From NCBI RefSeq assembly GCF_009900715.1, contig NZ_JAAAJC010000001.1, positions 1,291,216 through 1,355,215 of the forward strand: 64,000 nucleotides of DNA, in the 5' to 3' direction. Shown one piece after another: positions 8,654-18,496 of the stretch (position 1 is the stretch's first letter; each line of letters opens with the position of its first letter). This DNA comes from Halococcus salsus (GTDB lineage: Archaea; Halobacteriota; Halobacteria; Halobacteriales; Halococcaceae). The notes beneath the pieces are model-generated. The model was not told the origin of the DNA and made no database searches. It saw only the letters and a list, made by a program, of their open reading frames with translations. The position numbers were made by a program, and so were the translations under genes.

Positions 8654-9664
8654 ATGCTCGTCGATGGGTTCGGACGGGAGGTCTCGGGGGTCCGGATCTC
8701 GCTGACCGACCGCTGCAACTTCGACTGCGTCTACTGCCACAACGAGGGGCTCGGCGACACCCGCGGCCCGATGGATCCCGCCGAGAGCGAGATGGGGACG
8801 GACGACGTAGTGCGGTTTCTGGAGGTCGCCCGCGAGTTCGGTGTCGAGAAGGCGAAGTTCACCGGGGGCGAGCCGATGCTCCGCGACGACCTAGAGGAGA
8901 TCGTTCGGCGCACGCCCGAGGGGATGGAGACCTCGCTCACCACCAACGGGACCTTCCTCCCGGGCCGGGCCGAGGCGCTCCGAGAGGCCGGACTGGACCG
9001 GGTCAACGTCTCCCAGGACGCCCTCGATAGAGACGACTTCGCCGCGATCACCGAATCGGGTGCCTACGACCAAGTCATCGAAGGGGTCGAGGCCGCGCTC
9101 GATGCGGGACTCGACCCGGTGAAGCTCAACATGGTGGTCTTCGAGGGCACCGTCGAGTACGTTCCCGAGATGGTCGACCACGTCGCGACGAACCCCGGAC
9201 TTCGGCTCCAGCTCATCGAGTACATGCCCGAGATCGCGGGCCATCCCGAGTGGGCGATCGACATCCAACGGATCCACGACTGGCTCGCCGAGCGAGCGAG
9301 TCGGATCGAACACCGCGAGATGCACGACCGACGGCGCTACTGGATGACCGGTGAGGACGACGCCCACGGTGCCCCCGACGACACCTCGGGGGGGATGATC
9401 GAGATCGTCGACCCCGTCGGCAACGAGACGTTCTGTGCGAACTGCCACCGGGTACGGGTCACCCACGAGGGCTACCTCAAGGGCTGTCTGAACCGCAACG
9501 ACGACCTCAAGTCGATGGGCGAGATGAACCGGGACGAGATCCGCGAGGCCTTCCGCGAGGTCGTCGACAGTCGAGTTCCCTACTACGGCGAGTACATGGT
9601 CCGGGACGGCAACGGCGGCTGGACGGTCAACGAGAAGTACCTCGAAGAACCGGTCAGCGCGTAG
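8654..9664 (+). CDS. moaA: GTP 3',8-cyclase (molybdenum cofactor biosynthesis protein A)
   Basis: A 336-aa radical-SAM enzyme catalysing the first step of molybdopterin synthesis, GTP to 3',8-cyclo-GTP. The SAM cluster motif C21-x3-C25-x2-C28 (CNFDCVYC) is near the N-terminus, FTGGEPMLR binds SAM, and the second, GTP-binding cluster is ligated by [19 protein letters not shown] (CxxC...C). MoaA-specific motifs and the length agree with the family. It lies between two molybdopterin oxidoreductases whose cofactor it helps build. Its last 11 bp overlap the 3' end of the convergent mobA. Confidence 0.95.
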   Translation: MLVDGFGREVSGVRISLTDRCNFDCVYCHNEGLGDTRGPMDPAESEMGTDDVVRFLEVAREFGVEKAKFTGGEPMLRDDLEEIVRRTPEGMETSLTTNGTFLPGRAEALREAGLDRVNVSQDALDRDDFAAITESGAYDQVIEGVEAALDAGLDPVKLNMVVFEGTVEYVPEMVDHVATNPGLRLQLIEYMPEIAGHPEWAIDIQRIHDWLAERASRIEHREMHDRRRYWMTGEDDAHGAPDDTSGGMIEIVDPVGNETFCANCHRVRVTHEGYLKGCLNRNDDLKSMGEMNRDEIREAFREVVDSRVPYYGEYMVRDGNGGWTVNEKYLEEPVSA

Positions 9665-10295
9665 CGCCGTCGCCCGATTCGGCCCCGGATCCGTTCTCGA
9701 ACATGCCCGTGACGCGCCGCAACTCCTCCCGCGTGTTGACGTTGGTGAACGTCCCCCCAGCACCGCGTTCGCGGGCGGTCGCTTCTCCGACGACGACGTG
9801 ATCCAGTGTCGAGAACGCCGATACCAGCCGCCGGTCGCCGTTCGCGAGCGCCCACGTGGCGGCCTCGACCATCGCGGCCCGCCGGTAGACCGCGTGCGTG
9901 GGTTGCAGCCGTCCCTCCCACCGAGGGACCGCGGCGTCGTGGCCCCGTGCGCGCTCGAACAGGAACGAGACGAATCCGGGGTCGACCAGCGGCATGTCCG
10001 CGGCGACGACCGCGGCGTACGTCGCGTCGGTCGCGGTCAGTCCCGTCCGGATCCCGGCGAGCGGTCCCTCGTCAGGGGTCGGATCCACCGCGAACTCGAC
10101 GGTCGTCCCCGAGAGCGCGCGCTCGATCCCGTCGACCTGCGCGGCCCGACAGTTCACCACGAGCTCGTCGACGACGCCGTCGAGCCGCGTCGCGACCCGT
10201 CGGACCATCGGCACGCCGGCGACGTCGGCCAGGACCTTGTCGGTCTCGCCGAAGCGCGTCGAGAAGCCGCCGGCGAGGATGACTCCGGCACGCAT
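9654..10295 (-). CDS. mobA: Molybdenum cofactor guanylyltransferase
   Basis: The 213-aa protein begins with the nucleotidyltransferase motif [16 protein letters not shown] (GGxSxRxG...DK), followed by [12 protein letters not shown] and AADMPL (the metal-binding Asp region). This fits MobA, which attaches GMP to Mo-molybdopterin to give the bis-MGD form used by DMSO-reductase-type enzymes, exactly the class encoded on both sides. It starts at ATG 10295, 46 bp after the minus-strand oxidoreductase gene and probably in the same transcript. The 3' end overlaps moaA by 11 bp. A CofC/FbiD-like role is less likely because of the GGxSxR motif. Confidence 0.9.
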   Translation of the reverse strand: MRAGVILAGGFSTRFGETDKVLADVAGVPMVRRVATRLDGVVDELVVNCRAAQVDGIERALSGTTVEFAVDPTPDEGPLAGIRTGLTATDATYAAVVAADMPLVDPGFVSFLFERARGHDAAVPRWEGRLQPTHAVYRRAAMVEAATWALANGDRRLVSAFSTLDHVVVGEATARERGAGGTFTNVNTREELRRVTGMFENGSGAESGDGATR

Positions 10296-10341
10296 CGTGG
10301 GTGGGTAGGTGGCCGTGAGGATGAGGGTTCCGCCCTCCGGC

Positions 10342-12333
10342 TCAGTCGTTCAGCGGCCGGTCGGCGGCGGTCGTGGCGGGGCGGAGTTCGACGTGCGTCT
10401 GCCCCTCCCCGACCAGCGGGTCGGCGGCGCGGGCGTGGAGGTAGACACACCCCTCGCGGACGCTCTCGGTACGTCGAACGGTCGTCTCGATGGCACCGTT
10501 CGCGTTCTCGACGACCGCCCGGTCGCCGTCCGCGAGCCCGTTCTCGTCCGCGTCCGCGGGATGGATCGCGAGCGTATCGTCGTGGCCGTCGCCGTCGCGT
10601 CCCATCGTGGTGTTGGTGGTGTCGCCGCTCCGGCCGCCGGTGAGGAGGACGAGTCCGTCGTCGCTCGCCTCGTCCGCGGTCGCGGCGGTCGGGACGAACG
10701 GCGCGCGCTGCTCGCCGGTCAGGAAGCGCTCGCGGTGGAGCACTGCCGTCCCCTCGTCCGCGCCCTCGGCGAACGGCCAGCGCTGGCCCCCGGTCCCGAC
10801 CCCTTCGTAGCTCATGCCGGCGTAGCGCGGGTTCACGGTGGTCATCTCCTCGAACACGCGTTCGGGGTCGTCGTCGAATGCGACGTCGGTGAGGCGCTTG
10901 CCGAGCGCGCAGAGGACGGCGAGGTCGTCTCGCGCCTCGCCCGGCGGGGATTCGAGGGTCCGCATACGCTGGACCTGTCGGTCGAGGTTGGTGACGGTGC
11001 CCGACTTCTCCGACCACGCGCTCGCCGGCAGCACCACGTCGGCGTGGGCGGTGGTCTCGGTGTGGGTCACGTCCTGAACCAACAGAAAATCGAGCGATTC
11101 GAGGCCGCGCGCGACGCGTTCGGTCCCGAGCTTCGTCACCGCCGGGTTCTCGCCGAGCACGAACGCCCCGCGGATCCCGTCGCCGAAGCCGCGCACGAGG
11201 TCCTGTTCGTTCAATCCGGGTTCGGTCGGGGGCTCGACGCCCCACGCTTCCGCGACCCGTTCCCGGACGTCGGGGTCGGTGACGGGCTGGCCGCCCGGCA
11301 GTCGGTGGGGGAGCGCGCCGACGTCGGAGGCACCCTGCTCGTTGTTGAGCCCGCGGAAGACGTTCATCCCGGTCCCGCGCTCGCCGAGGTTCCCCGTGAG
11401 CAGGAGGAGGTTCAACAGCGCCTCGGCGGTGTCGGGGCCGTCCTCGATACCGGTGCCGGTGACGACCGTCGCGCGGTCGGCGCGTCCGAACCCACGGGCG
11501 ACGTCCCGAACCGTCCCGAGGTCGACGCCGGCCCGGTCGGCGGTCGCCGCCGGGTCCTCGTCCGCGACCGACGCCGCGAACGCCTCGAATCCAGTCGTAC
11601 GGTCGGCGACGAACCCCTCGTCGACCAGCCCCTCGTCGAGGATCGTCCTCGCGAGCAGCGAGATCACCTGTGCGTCGGTTCCGGGGCGCGGCGCGAGGTG
11701 GTGGTCGGCGAGCCGTGTGGTGGCGTTCGCACGTGGGTCGACGTGGACGAGGGTCGCGCCGTCGTTGACCGCCGGCCGGACGAACGAGTCGAACGCCACC
11801 GGCTGCTGGTCGGCGGGGTTCGAACCCACGACCAGAAACACGTCGGCCTCCCTGATGTCCGCGAGCGAGTTGGTCATTCCGCCCGCGCCGAGGCGGGCCT
11901 CCATCGCCGAGACGCTCGCGTCGTGGCACAGCCGTGCCCGGTTGTCGACGTTGTTGGTTCCGAGGACGCGTGCGAGCTTCTGGAAGGTGTAGTTCTCCTC
12001 GTTGGTGCAGTGTGGTGCCCCGAGGAAGGCGAGCGCGTCGGGATCGTGGTCGTCGACGATCCGCTCGAAGGCCGTTTCGATCCGGTCGAGGGCGTCCGGC
12101 CACGTCGCAGGTTCGAGGTCGCCATCGCGCCGGACCAGGGGTTCGGTCAGCCGGTCGTCGGGGTCGAACACGTCGAACGCGCCGATGCCCTTCGGACAGA
12201 GTTCGCCCCGCCGGTTGACCGGCGCGCCGCTGACGCCGCGCGCGCGTCCGGCGTTCGCGTCGTATCGGAGTGAACAGCCGACCGAACACCGTGGACAGAC
12301 GCTCTGAACGCCGTCCGCTGGTTCCTGACTCAT
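10342..12333 (-). CDS. Second molybdopterin oxidoreductase, formate dehydrogenase/assimilatory nitrate reductase type
   Basis: The 663-aa enzyme is a second DMSO-reductase-family member without a long N-terminal extension. A 4Fe-4S site lies at C13-x2-C16-x3-C20...C46 and NNVDNRARLCHDAS gives the Mo ligand Cys136 with His137, the formate-dehydrogenase arrangement. The block FRGLNNEQGASDVGALP corresponds to the molybdopterin-binding region of the first enzyme, so the two are paralogues. The order NVDNRARLCH also fits the NasA-like clade, so formate or nitrate chemistry stays open. It lies between pstB and mobA on the same strand and has no dedicated Fe-S or flavin subunit next to it. Confidence 0.8.
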   Translation of the reverse strand: MSQEPADGVQSVCPRCSVGCSLRYDANAGRARGVSGAPVNRRGELCPKGIGAFDVFDPDDRLTEPLVRRDGDLEPATWPDALDRIETAFERIVDDHDPDALAFLGAPHCTNEENYTFQKLARVLGTNNVDNRARLCHDASVSAMEARLGAGGMTNSLADIREADVFLVVGSNPADQQPVAFDSFVRPAVNDGATLVHVDPRANATTRLADHHLAPRPGTDAQVISLLARTILDEGLVDEGFVADRTTGFEAFAASVADEDPAATADRAGVDLGTVRDVARGFGRADRATVVTGTGIEDGPDTAEALLNLLLLTGNLGERGTGMNVFRGLNNEQGASDVGALPHRLPGGQPVTDPDVRERVAEAWGVEPPTEPGLNEQDLVRGFGDGIRGAFVLGENPAVTKLGTERVARGLESLDFLLVQDVTHTETTAHADVVLPASAWSEKSGTVTNLDRQVQRMRTLESPPGEARDDLAVLCALGKRLTDVAFDDDPERVFEEMTTVNPRYAGMSYEGVGTGGQRWPFAEGADEGTAVLHRERFLTGEQRAPFVPTAATADEASDDGLVLLTGGRSGDTTNTTMGRDGDGHDDTLAIHPADADENGLADGDRAVVENANGAIETTVRRTESVREGCVYLHARAADPLVGEGQTHVELRPATTAADRPLND

Positions 12334-12381
12334 GATGAAACGAACCCGACCGTGGGGTCGACTCGGTACCGCCTTCGGTCG

Positions 12382-12397
12382 AGAAACACAAAAACCT
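12382..12397 (-). terminator. T-rich tract after pstB (possible terminator)
   Basis: On the minus strand the 96-bp spacer after pstB holds a T-rich run (GGTTTTTGTGTTTC) in GC-rich surroundings, about 33-48 nt past the stop codon. Archaeal termination often occurs at such U-tracts. It could separate the pst operon from the oxidoreductase gene downstream. Confidence 0.35.
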
Positions 12398-12429
12398 GTT
12401 CGCGCCGGGCGGGCCGTGACGAGCGCGGT

Positions 12430-13311
12430 CTACCCGAACTTCCCGGTGATGTAGTCCTCGACGCGCTGACTCTCGGGGTTCTCGAAGATCGCGTCGGTGT
12501 CGCCGTACTCGACGAGCTCCCCACCGGTGAGGAAGACCGCCGTCTGGTCCGAGATCCGGGCCGCTTGCTGCATGTTGTGGGTGACGACGACGACGGTGTA
12601 GTCCTTCGCGAGGTCCTCGATCAGGTCCTCGATCTTCGCGGTTGCGATCGGGTCGAGCGCCGATGCCGGCTCGTCCATCAGGATCACTTCGGGGCCGACG
12701 GCGAGACACCGGGCGATGCAGAGGCGCTGTTGCTGGCCGCCCGAGAGCCCGAGTGCGTTGTCGTCGAGTCGGTCCTTCACCTCCCCCCAGATCGCCGCCT
12801 GCCGAAGCGAGCGCTCGACCAGTTCGTCCTCCTTCTCCCCCGAACCCCGGTCGAAGAGTTTGGCGAGCAGGCCAGTCTTGATGTCACCGTGTTTCCGGGG
12901 GCCGTAGGCCACGTTGTCCCGGATCGACTTCGGGAACGGGTTCGGCTGCTGGAACACCATCCCAACTCGTTTTCGGAGCTCGACGAGGTTCGTCCCGTCG
13001 GCGTAGATGTCCTCGCCGTCGAGTTCGACCCGCCCGTCGACTCTCGCACTGCCGATCCGGTCGTTCATCCTGTTGAGACACCGCAGGAACGTGGACTTCC
13101 CACAGCCCGACGGCCCGATCAGCGCCGTCACGCTCTCCTCGGGGATGTCGAGGCTGATGTCGGTGAGCGCGTGGTCGTCGCCGTAGTGGACGTTCACGTC
13201 CTCGGCCCGGAGCTTCGTCGGGCCGTCGAAGTCGTACTCGGTCCAGGCGGGGTCGAGTCGTTCGTCCGTTTCGCCGGTCGTCCGTTCGGTGGTTGGTGGT
13301 GTCGTGGTCAT
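12430..13311 (-). CDS. pstB: Phosphate ABC transporter ATP-binding protein
   Basis: The 293-aa ATPase has Walker [10 protein letters not shown] (66-74), Q-loop [11 protein letters not shown] (the PstB-specific form), signature LSGGQQQR, Walker B VILMDEP and the switch His in VVTHNMQQA. It energises PstCA. The N-terminal 30 residues are an acidic extension. Start ATG 13311 overlaps the pstA stop as ATGA, indicating translational coupling; upstream in-frame codons lie inside pstA. No phoU follows: the next gene is a molybdopterin enzyme. Confidence 0.95.
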   Translation of the reverse strand: MTTTPPTTERTTGETDERLDPAWTEYDFDGPTKLRAEDVNVHYGDDHALTDISLDIPEESVTALIGPSGCGKSTFLRCLNRMNDRIGSARVDGRVELDGEDIYADGTNLVELRKRVGMVFQQPNPFPKSIRDNVAYGPRKHGDIKTGLLAKLFDRGSGEKEDELVERSLRQAAIWGEVKDRLDDNALGLSGGQQQRLCIARCLAVGPEVILMDEPASALDPIATAKIEDLIEDLAKDYTVVVVTHNMQQAARISDQTAVFLTGGELVEYGDTDAIFENPESQRVEDYITGKFG

Positions 13312-14951
13312 GAGTCGAGTTTCCGCTGGAAGTAGGACCGCGAGGCGATGCCGACGGCGTAGAAGGCGAAGACCACCAGCAGGAGCACCAACGCGGTGGC
13401 CCACTGGAAGCCGCCGGAGACGTTCTCGGCCCCCGCGGTTATCGTCGCGAACAGCTGATACGGGAGGGCGGTCGAGGGCTGGAGCAGTGCGTCGGGGCTG
13501 ACCACGCCGAGGCTCACGAACGGGAACGAGGAGGTGAACCCGAAGGAGACGTCGACGACGTCGGGACCGACCGCGGGGAACGGTTCGCCGGTCAGCACGA
13601 GGAGGATCGGTGCGGTCTCACCCGCGATCCGCCCCACCCCGAGGATCGTCCCGGTGATGACGCCCGGCATCGCGGCCGGCAACACCACCGTTTTGATCGT
13701 CTCCCACCGGCTCACCCCGAGCGCGACGCTGGCGTCGCGGTACTCGTCGGGCACGTTGAGCAACGCCTCCCGGCTCGTGATGATCACCAACGGGAGGAGC
13801 ATGAAGCCCAACACGATCATCCCTGAGAGGAGGCTGCTCTGGTTCGCGATCCGTGGGACGAGGAAGGCGAGCCCGAACAGGCCGTAGACGATGCTCGGGG
13901 TGCTCCAGAGACCGTTGGTGGCGACCTCGACGAGCGCGGTGAGCCGACCCTGCTCGGCGTACTCGGTGAGGAAGATGGCGGTCCCGACGCCGAGGGGGAC
14001 CGCCAGCAGGACCGCGCCGATCACCAGCCAGGCGGTGCCGACGATGGCGGGCGCGACGCCGTTCACGGGGTTGGTCATCGAGAAACCGACCATCGTGAAC
14101 GGCCAGTGGAACCAGACCACCGGCCCCTCGACGACCACGTACTGCCCCCAGAACGGCACCTGGAACCAGGTGAGCGGCTCCCAGAACAGCCCGTACTGGA
14201 TCCCGCGGAGCATCGGACCGACCCCGCGAACCGCGATGAACGAGACCAGCCCGACGAGCAGCGCGATCATCCCAGCGGCGTTCGCGCCGACGAGCAACGA
14301 CGCGCCGCGGGCCTTCCCCTGCGGGCCGAACCCCGCGCTGGCCTGGGCGGCGGTCCAGGCGAGCACGAGACCCGCGAGGGAACACACCAGCGGGACCGTC
14401 GTCGCCGACCGGAAGACCCCCGACAACCCCGCAGGTTGCCAGGTCCACCCCGGACCGAGGACGCCCGCGAGGACCAGCCCGGCGACGACCAGGCCGAACC
14501 CGCCGCCGGTCGCCGCGAGCGCGACGTCCTCGCGCGGGCCCAGCGCCACCCCGACTCCGACGGCCGCACCGACGAGCGCGCCGACCGGCCAGAGGGTCGA
14601 CAGACCGAGCATCTGGGCCGCGACGAGTCCCCCGGCGGCCAGACCGACGAGCCCGAAGACCACGCCGAGCAGGAGACCGGCGGTGCGGTCGGGCGTGGTC
14701 TCGAACGCGCCCGCCCGGGATCCGAGCCCGACCGCGACCATCCCGAGCGACCCGAGCCCGAGGGCGGTCGCGAGCCAATCGACCAGCGCGACGCCGGCGA
14801 CGGCCCCCGGGAGCACGTTCGCGAACCCGAGGAGCCCCGCGAGCACGACGGCGACGGCGAGAACCGCGATCCCGCTCCCGACGTACCGGAGGGTTTCGGC
14901 CGCGGTCCCGACGAGCGTGTTCGACCGCTCTGTCAACGAGTCCGTGCTCAT
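13308..14951 (-). CDS. pstA: Phosphate ABC transporter permease PstA with long N-terminal membrane extension
   Basis: The C-terminal 290 residues are a standard PstA permease domain: [28 protein letters not shown], and the EAA loop region [24 protein letters not shown], which docks on PstB. The protein has 547 residues, about 250 more than bacterial PstA. The extra N-terminal part contains roughly six hydrophobic segments rich in Ala, Gly, Leu and Val. It starts at ATG 14951 overlapping the pstC stop (ATGA). The extension may be a lineage trait; no function is assigned. Confidence 0.92.
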   Translation of the reverse strand: MSTDSLTERSNTLVGTAAETLRYVGSGIAVLAVAVVLAGLLGFANVLPGAVAGVALVDWLATALGLGSLGMVAVGLGSRAGAFETTPDRTAGLLLGVVFGLVGLAAGGLVAAQMLGLSTLWPVGALVGAAVGVGVALGPREDVALAATGGGFGLVVAGLVLAGVLGPGWTWQPAGLSGVFRSATTVPLVCSLAGLVLAWTAAQASAGFGPQGKARGASLLVGANAAGMIALLVGLVSFIAVRGVGPMLRGIQYGLFWEPLTWFQVPFWGQYVVVEGPVVWFHWPFTMVGFSMTNPVNGVAPAIVGTAWLVIGAVLLAVPLGVGTAIFLTEYAEQGRLTALVEVATNGLWSTPSIVYGLFGLAFLVPRIANQSSLLSGMIVLGFMLLPLVIITSREALLNVPDEYRDASVALGVSRWETIKTVVLPAAMPGVITGTILGVGRIAGETAPILLVLTGEPFPAVGPDVVDVSFGFTSSFPFVSLGVVSPDALLQPSTALPYQLFATITAGAENVSGGFQWATALVLLLVVFAFYAVGIASRSYFQRKLDS

Positions 14952-16000
14952 CGGTTCCCCCCGAACGTCCGTTCCATCCGGCGTTCGACGTATTGCGAAC
15001 CGAGACTGAGACCCAGCACGGTGACGAAGAGGATCACGCCGGCGGCGAACAGCGCGCTCATCTGGGTCCCGCTCGCGATACCGTACTGGCTCGCGATCAG
15101 GCTCGTCAGGGTGATGGTGTTGCCGAAGACGTCGTAGAGCGGGTCGGGAAGGGTCGTGACGTTCGCGAGGATCACCGTCGCCGCCATCGTCTCACCGACC
15201 GCCCGCCCGACGCCCAACAGGACGGCGGCCGAGACACCCGAGAAGGCCGCCGGGAGCGTGACGTCGGTCGTGGTCTGCCAGTCGGTCGCGCCGAGCGCGA
15301 GCGAGCCGTCCTTCATCGCGCCCGGGACGCTGTCGATCGCGTCCTCGGCGACCGAAACAACGGTGGGAAGCGCCATCGCGCCGATCACCGCCCCGACCAC
15401 GAGCAGGCTCCCGAGCGTCGGCAGCCCGAAGTTCGTCGACATGAACGGGCTGAGAAGCGTGAGCCCGATGAAGCCGTAGACGATCGAGGGCACGCCCGCG
15501 AGCCCTTCGACGGCGGGTTTGAGCAGGCCGCGTGCCCAGTCGGGGGCCATCTCCGCGATGAACACCGCGCCGGCGACCCCGAGGGGTGCGGCGACCAGGG
15601 TGGCGATCAGGGTCGTGACGACCGTGCCCCAGATCATCGGGACCAGCGAGAACAACCCCGAGTCCGGGTTCCAGAACGGTGCGCGCTTGAGGACGATCCC
15701 GGGACCCATCGTCCGGAACGCGGGGAGCGACTGGACGACGAGGTAGACCGTGATGAGCCCCAGAACGAGGACTGTGACGACCGTCGCCGCGAGCGCGAGC
15801 GCACGGACGGTCGTCGCCTGGTCGGCGAAGAGGCCATATCCCACGACCAGCACCGCCGCGACGAGGGGATAGCCGACCAGTCCGGGCGCGAGGAGGAAGG
15901 TCCCGGCCGCGACGAGCAGGACCGCGCCGACGAGCGCGCCGACGCGGCTGGGCGGGTCGAACCGGGCCAATCGACCACCGAAGCCGGCTCGCCCGCTCAT
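14948..16000 (-). CDS. pstC: Phosphate ABC transporter permease PstC
   Basis: The 350-aa integral membrane protein has the binding-protein-dependent permease fold: RAPFWNPDSGLFSLVPMIWG, APLGVAGAVFIAEMAP, AGVPSIVYGFIGL, and the EAA loop SLALGATDWQTTTDVTLPAA contacting PstB. It pairs with PstA to form the phosphate channel in the cytoplasmic membrane. Start ATG 16000 overlaps the pstS stop (ATGA). An N-terminal pair of extra hydrophobic segments precedes the conserved domain. Confidence 0.94.
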   Translation of the reverse strand: MSGRAGFGGRLARFDPPSRVGALVGAVLLVAAGTFLLAPGLVGYPLVAAVLVVGYGLFADQATTVRALALAATVVTVLVLGLITVYLVVQSLPAFRTMGPGIVLKRAPFWNPDSGLFSLVPMIWGTVVTTLIATLVAAPLGVAGAVFIAEMAPDWARGLLKPAVEGLAGVPSIVYGFIGLTLLSPFMSTNFGLPTLGSLLVVGAVIGAMALPTVVSVAEDAIDSVPGAMKDGSLALGATDWQTTTDVTLPAAFSGVSAAVLLGVGRAVGETMAATVILANVTTLPDPLYDVFGNTITLTSLIASQYGIASGTQMSALFAAGVILFVTVLGLSLGSQYVERRMERTFGGNR

Positions 16001-17061
16001 CGCGTCGGGGCCGGGAGTTTCCGGGTCTGGTTTCGACGGCGGTCGGTCGGGAGCACCGAGTAGCCCGCCGCCGCCACGAACGTCTCCTGGCCGTACTCGC
16101 TCAACAGCATCCGGAGGAGCGCCGCCTCCTTCTTCGAGGTGCCGTCGTAGGTGTAACAGTGGAGGTCGCGCGCGAGCGGGTAGCCCGCCTCCGCGAGGTT
16201 CTCGCCGGGCGTGTAGGTCGTTCCGCCCGCTTTGAGCGCGATCGACGGGACCGAGTCGTCGACGAACGCCAGCGCCATGTAGGCGATCGCGTTGTCCGAG
16301 CCGTTGACGATCTGTTTGACCTGCTGGTTCTCGCCCTTCCGGATGTCGACACCGGGGATGGGCGCGTTCGAGTTCCCGAAGAGGTTGCTCCGGAACGCGG
16401 TGTCGGTGCCCGAGCCCTCGGCGCGGCCGACCGCCTGGATCTCCTTTGGCGGTCCCGAGTAGCCGGGGACGTCGCGCCAGTTCTCTATCTCACCCTGGTA
16501 GATCGCCTTCAGGGTCTTCGCCGATATCTCCGTGACCCCGGCGTCGTAGATGGCCTGACTCACCACGATCGGCTGGGCGTCGACACCCACGACGTGGTCG
16601 GTGTACTTCTCGAGTTCCGACTGGCTGAGGTCGGGGAACTCGGCCTTCACCGGGGCGCTCGCGTTGCCCATATCGAGTCGGCCGCTCCGGAGCTTTTCGA
16701 GCCCGGTTCCGGAGTGACTCAGGCTCACGCGTATCGAGAAGGGCGGTGCGCCGCCGTCGGCGGGACCGAAACCGTACAGCCCCGCCCAGTAGTCCGCGAG
16801 ATGCTGTTGGGTCTCGATTCCGTAGACGTCGGGGTGCCAGTAGGGTTCGTTGGTACTCCAGTAGCCGGCGGCGGTGCTCACGATCGGATAGACCGTCGAG
16901 GAGCCGCCGGAACGGAGCACCGGTCCGGATGCTCCCTCGTCGGACCCCTCACTGGAGACGTTCGGTGGCGTCGCGCTCGTGCTGATACAACCGGCGAGCG
17001 CCGCACCGACCCCCACCCCGCTCGCGAGGACGGCACGTCGACTCACGGGCCTTCGCGTCAT
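15997..17061 (-). CDS. pstS: Phosphate-binding lipoprotein PstS (Tat-exported)
   Basis: The 354-aa protein starts with a Tat signal containing twin Arg (SRRAVLASG) and the lipobox ALAGC, with Cys25 as predicted lipid attachment. Mature motifs fit phosphate-binding proteins: RSGGSSTVYPIV near the start, GSGTDTAFRSNLF, and DNAIAYMALAFV. Outside the membrane it captures phosphate for PstCAB. It is the first gene of the overlapping operon pstS-C-A-B, and expression is expected to rise on phosphate limitation in haloarchaea. The residue spacing SGG/SGTDTAFR supports phosphate over sulfate or molybdate. Confidence 0.93.
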   Translation of the reverse strand: MTRRPVSRRAVLASGVGVGAALAGCISTSATPPNVSSEGSDEGASGPVLRSGGSSTVYPIVSTAAGYWSTNEPYWHPDVYGIETQQHLADYWAGLYGFGPADGGAPPFSIRVSLSHSGTGLEKLRSGRLDMGNASAPVKAEFPDLSQSELEKYTDHVVGVDAQPIVVSQAIYDAGVTEISAKTLKAIYQGEIENWRDVPGYSGPPKEIQAVGRAEGSGTDTAFRSNLFGNSNAPIPGVDIRKGENQQVKQIVNGSDNAIAYMALAFVDDSVPSIALKAGGTTYTPGENLAEAGYPLARDLHCYTYDGTSKKEAALLRMLLSEYGQETFVAAAGYSVLPTDRRRNQTRKLPAPTR

Positions 17062-17084
17062 CGGCTATTGATATCTCCGGAGCC

Positions 17085-17114
17085 GGTAAATACGCTACTA
17101 TGAAATCTATATAG
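17085..17114 (-). promoter_or_regulatory. pstS promoter region
   Basis: Read on the minus strand, GTATTTACC lies 24-32 nt before ATG 17061, right for a leaderless start. A second AT-rich block, CTATATAG (17107-17114), sits about 46-53 nt upstream. Phosphate-controlled haloarchaeal pst promoters carry a regulatory box next to TATA; whether the second block plays that role is a guess. Confidence 0.4.
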
Positions 17115-17196
17115 TCAACCGTTCACCAACCGACGGTCGCGACGGGAACGGCAGAAAAGCGAGCGGATCCGGGAGGATCGGGTCGAAAAACGGGTC

Positions 17197-17616
17197 TCAG
17201 GCGTCCTCGTCGTCGAAGTCGAGCGCGGCGGAGTTGATGCAGTAGCGTTTGCCCGTGGGGTCGGGGCCGTCGTCGAAGACGTGGCCGAGGTGACCCCCGC
17301 AGGTCGCACAGACGACCTCGGTTCGGACCATGCCGTGTGAGGTGTCCTTTCTGAGTTCGACCGAGTCCCCGACGGCGTCTGTGAAGCTCGGCCATCCGGT
17401 CTTGGAGTCGAACTTGGTCTCCGAGTCGAACAGCTCGGTGCCACAGCCCGCACAGACGAACGTGCCGTCGTCGTGCTGGTCGAGGAGGTCGCCCGAGAAC
17501 TTGGGTTCGGTCCCCTGCTCGCGCAGGATGGCGTACTCCTCCTCGGTCAGCACCTCGCGCCACTCCTCGTCGGTCTCCGGCAGGTCGGACCCGGTCGTCG
17601 TCTCTTGGTTCGACAT
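17197..17616 (-). CDS. msrB: Peptide-methionine (R)-S-oxide reductase
   Basis: The 139-aa protein has the full MsrB plan: zinc-binding C55xxC58 and C103xxC106, TGWPSFTDAV substrate-binding motif, HLGHVFDDGP, and the catalytic Cys126 in KRYCINSAAL. It repairs methionine-R-sulfoxide in proteins using a thioredoxin-type donor. It is cytoplasmic, as no signal is seen. It lies alone between pstS and a Nudix gene on the same strand, 71 bp downstream of the Nudix stop. Confidence 0.95.
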   Translation of the reverse strand: MSNQETTTGSDLPETDEEWREVLTEEEYAILREQGTEPKFSGDLLDQHDDGTFVCAGCGTELFDSETKFDSKTGWPSFTDAVGDSVELRKDTSHGMVRTEVVCATCGGHLGHVFDDGPDPTGKRYCINSAALDFDDEDA

Positions 17617-17687
17617 GGTTCGAAGAAGGCGACGAGCGCTTTTGTGTGTTGTGGCACGCGACCGGCGGGACCGAACGGCGAGCGGGC

Positions 17688-18287
17688 TCAGACCGGGAAC
17701 TCCGCGTCGGGGTCGACGACCCGGTCGGGTTCGGGGGGCATCCGCCAGTCGGTGGCGAGTTCGAGGAACTGGACGAGCATCTGGGCGGTCGCGCCCCAGA
17801 CGACGTAGCCGTCCACCCGGAAGAAGTGGAGCCGGGTCTCGCCGTAGTGGGGGTGGTCGCGCCGCTCGGAGTCGTAGTTCGCGAGGTCGGTGAGGTCGCC
17901 GATCGCGAGCACCGCGATCTCGGCGACCTCGCGTTCGTCGGGGACGTACTCGCGGTCGGGAACCCGCGCGACGAACGGCCGGATGGCGTACCCGGTGACG
18001 GTGCGGATGTCGTCAAGCCGACCCACCATCTCCGCGGTCGTCGGGTCGAGCCCGATCTCCTCGTCGGCCTCGCGAAGCGCGGTCGCGGCGAGGTCGTCGT
18101 CGGCCGGTTCGCGGCCGCCGCCGGGGAAGCTCATCTGGCCCGGATGCTCGCCGAGGTGGTCGGCGCGCTTCGTGAACAGCAGCGCCGGGCCGGTCTCGCG
18201 GGCGATGACCGGGACCAGCACCGCGGCGTCGCGTTCCCCGTCGGTGACCGCCACGGCGGACCGGTCGACAACCCGCGAGAGGTCCAT
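17688..18287 (-). CDS. Nudix hydrolase, CoA pyrophosphatase (NudL)-like
   Basis: The 199-aa protein has a complete Nudix box at about residues 57-79: GGG-R-E...ALREADEEIGL, with the catalytic READEE. The preceding HLGEHPGQMSFPGG matches the signature of the NudL/CoA-diphosphatase subgroup, which splits CoA into 4'-phosphopantetheine and 3',5'-ADP. The C-terminal WGATAQML is also characteristic of that group. Start ATG 18287. Substrate assignment is by subfamily motif only. Confidence 0.85.
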   Translation of the reverse strand: MDLSRVVDRSAVAVTDGERDAAVLVPVIARETGPALLFTKRADHLGEHPGQMSFPGGGREPADDDLAATALREADEEIGLDPTTAEMVGRLDDIRTVTGYAIRPFVARVPDREYVPDEREVAEIAVLAIGDLTDLANYDSERRDHPHYGETRLHFFRVDGYVVWGATAQMLVQFLELATDWRMPPEPDRVVDPDAEFPV

Positions 18288-18496
18288 ACACCGCCGAGGC
18301 GTTCGTGGGGTATAATTCGTGTGTTCGACCCACGAGGAGCCGGTCCATCGGATCGGTATCGGATGGTCGGACGGGGACGACTCAACCGGGTCGTCTCGGA
18401 GTCGGGTTTCACGCGACTTATGGAGCTCTCGGCCTTCGAACCGAGCGAATGGCTCGTGACACTGCGGCCGGTCGCCGATGGAGAGGGTGCCCGTAA

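Noticed and set aside
10309-12273. 654-codon plus-strand frame over the second molybdopterin enzyme
   Set aside because: Antisense shadow; no domain, and the minus strand has the full CxxCxxxC and Cys-His motifs.
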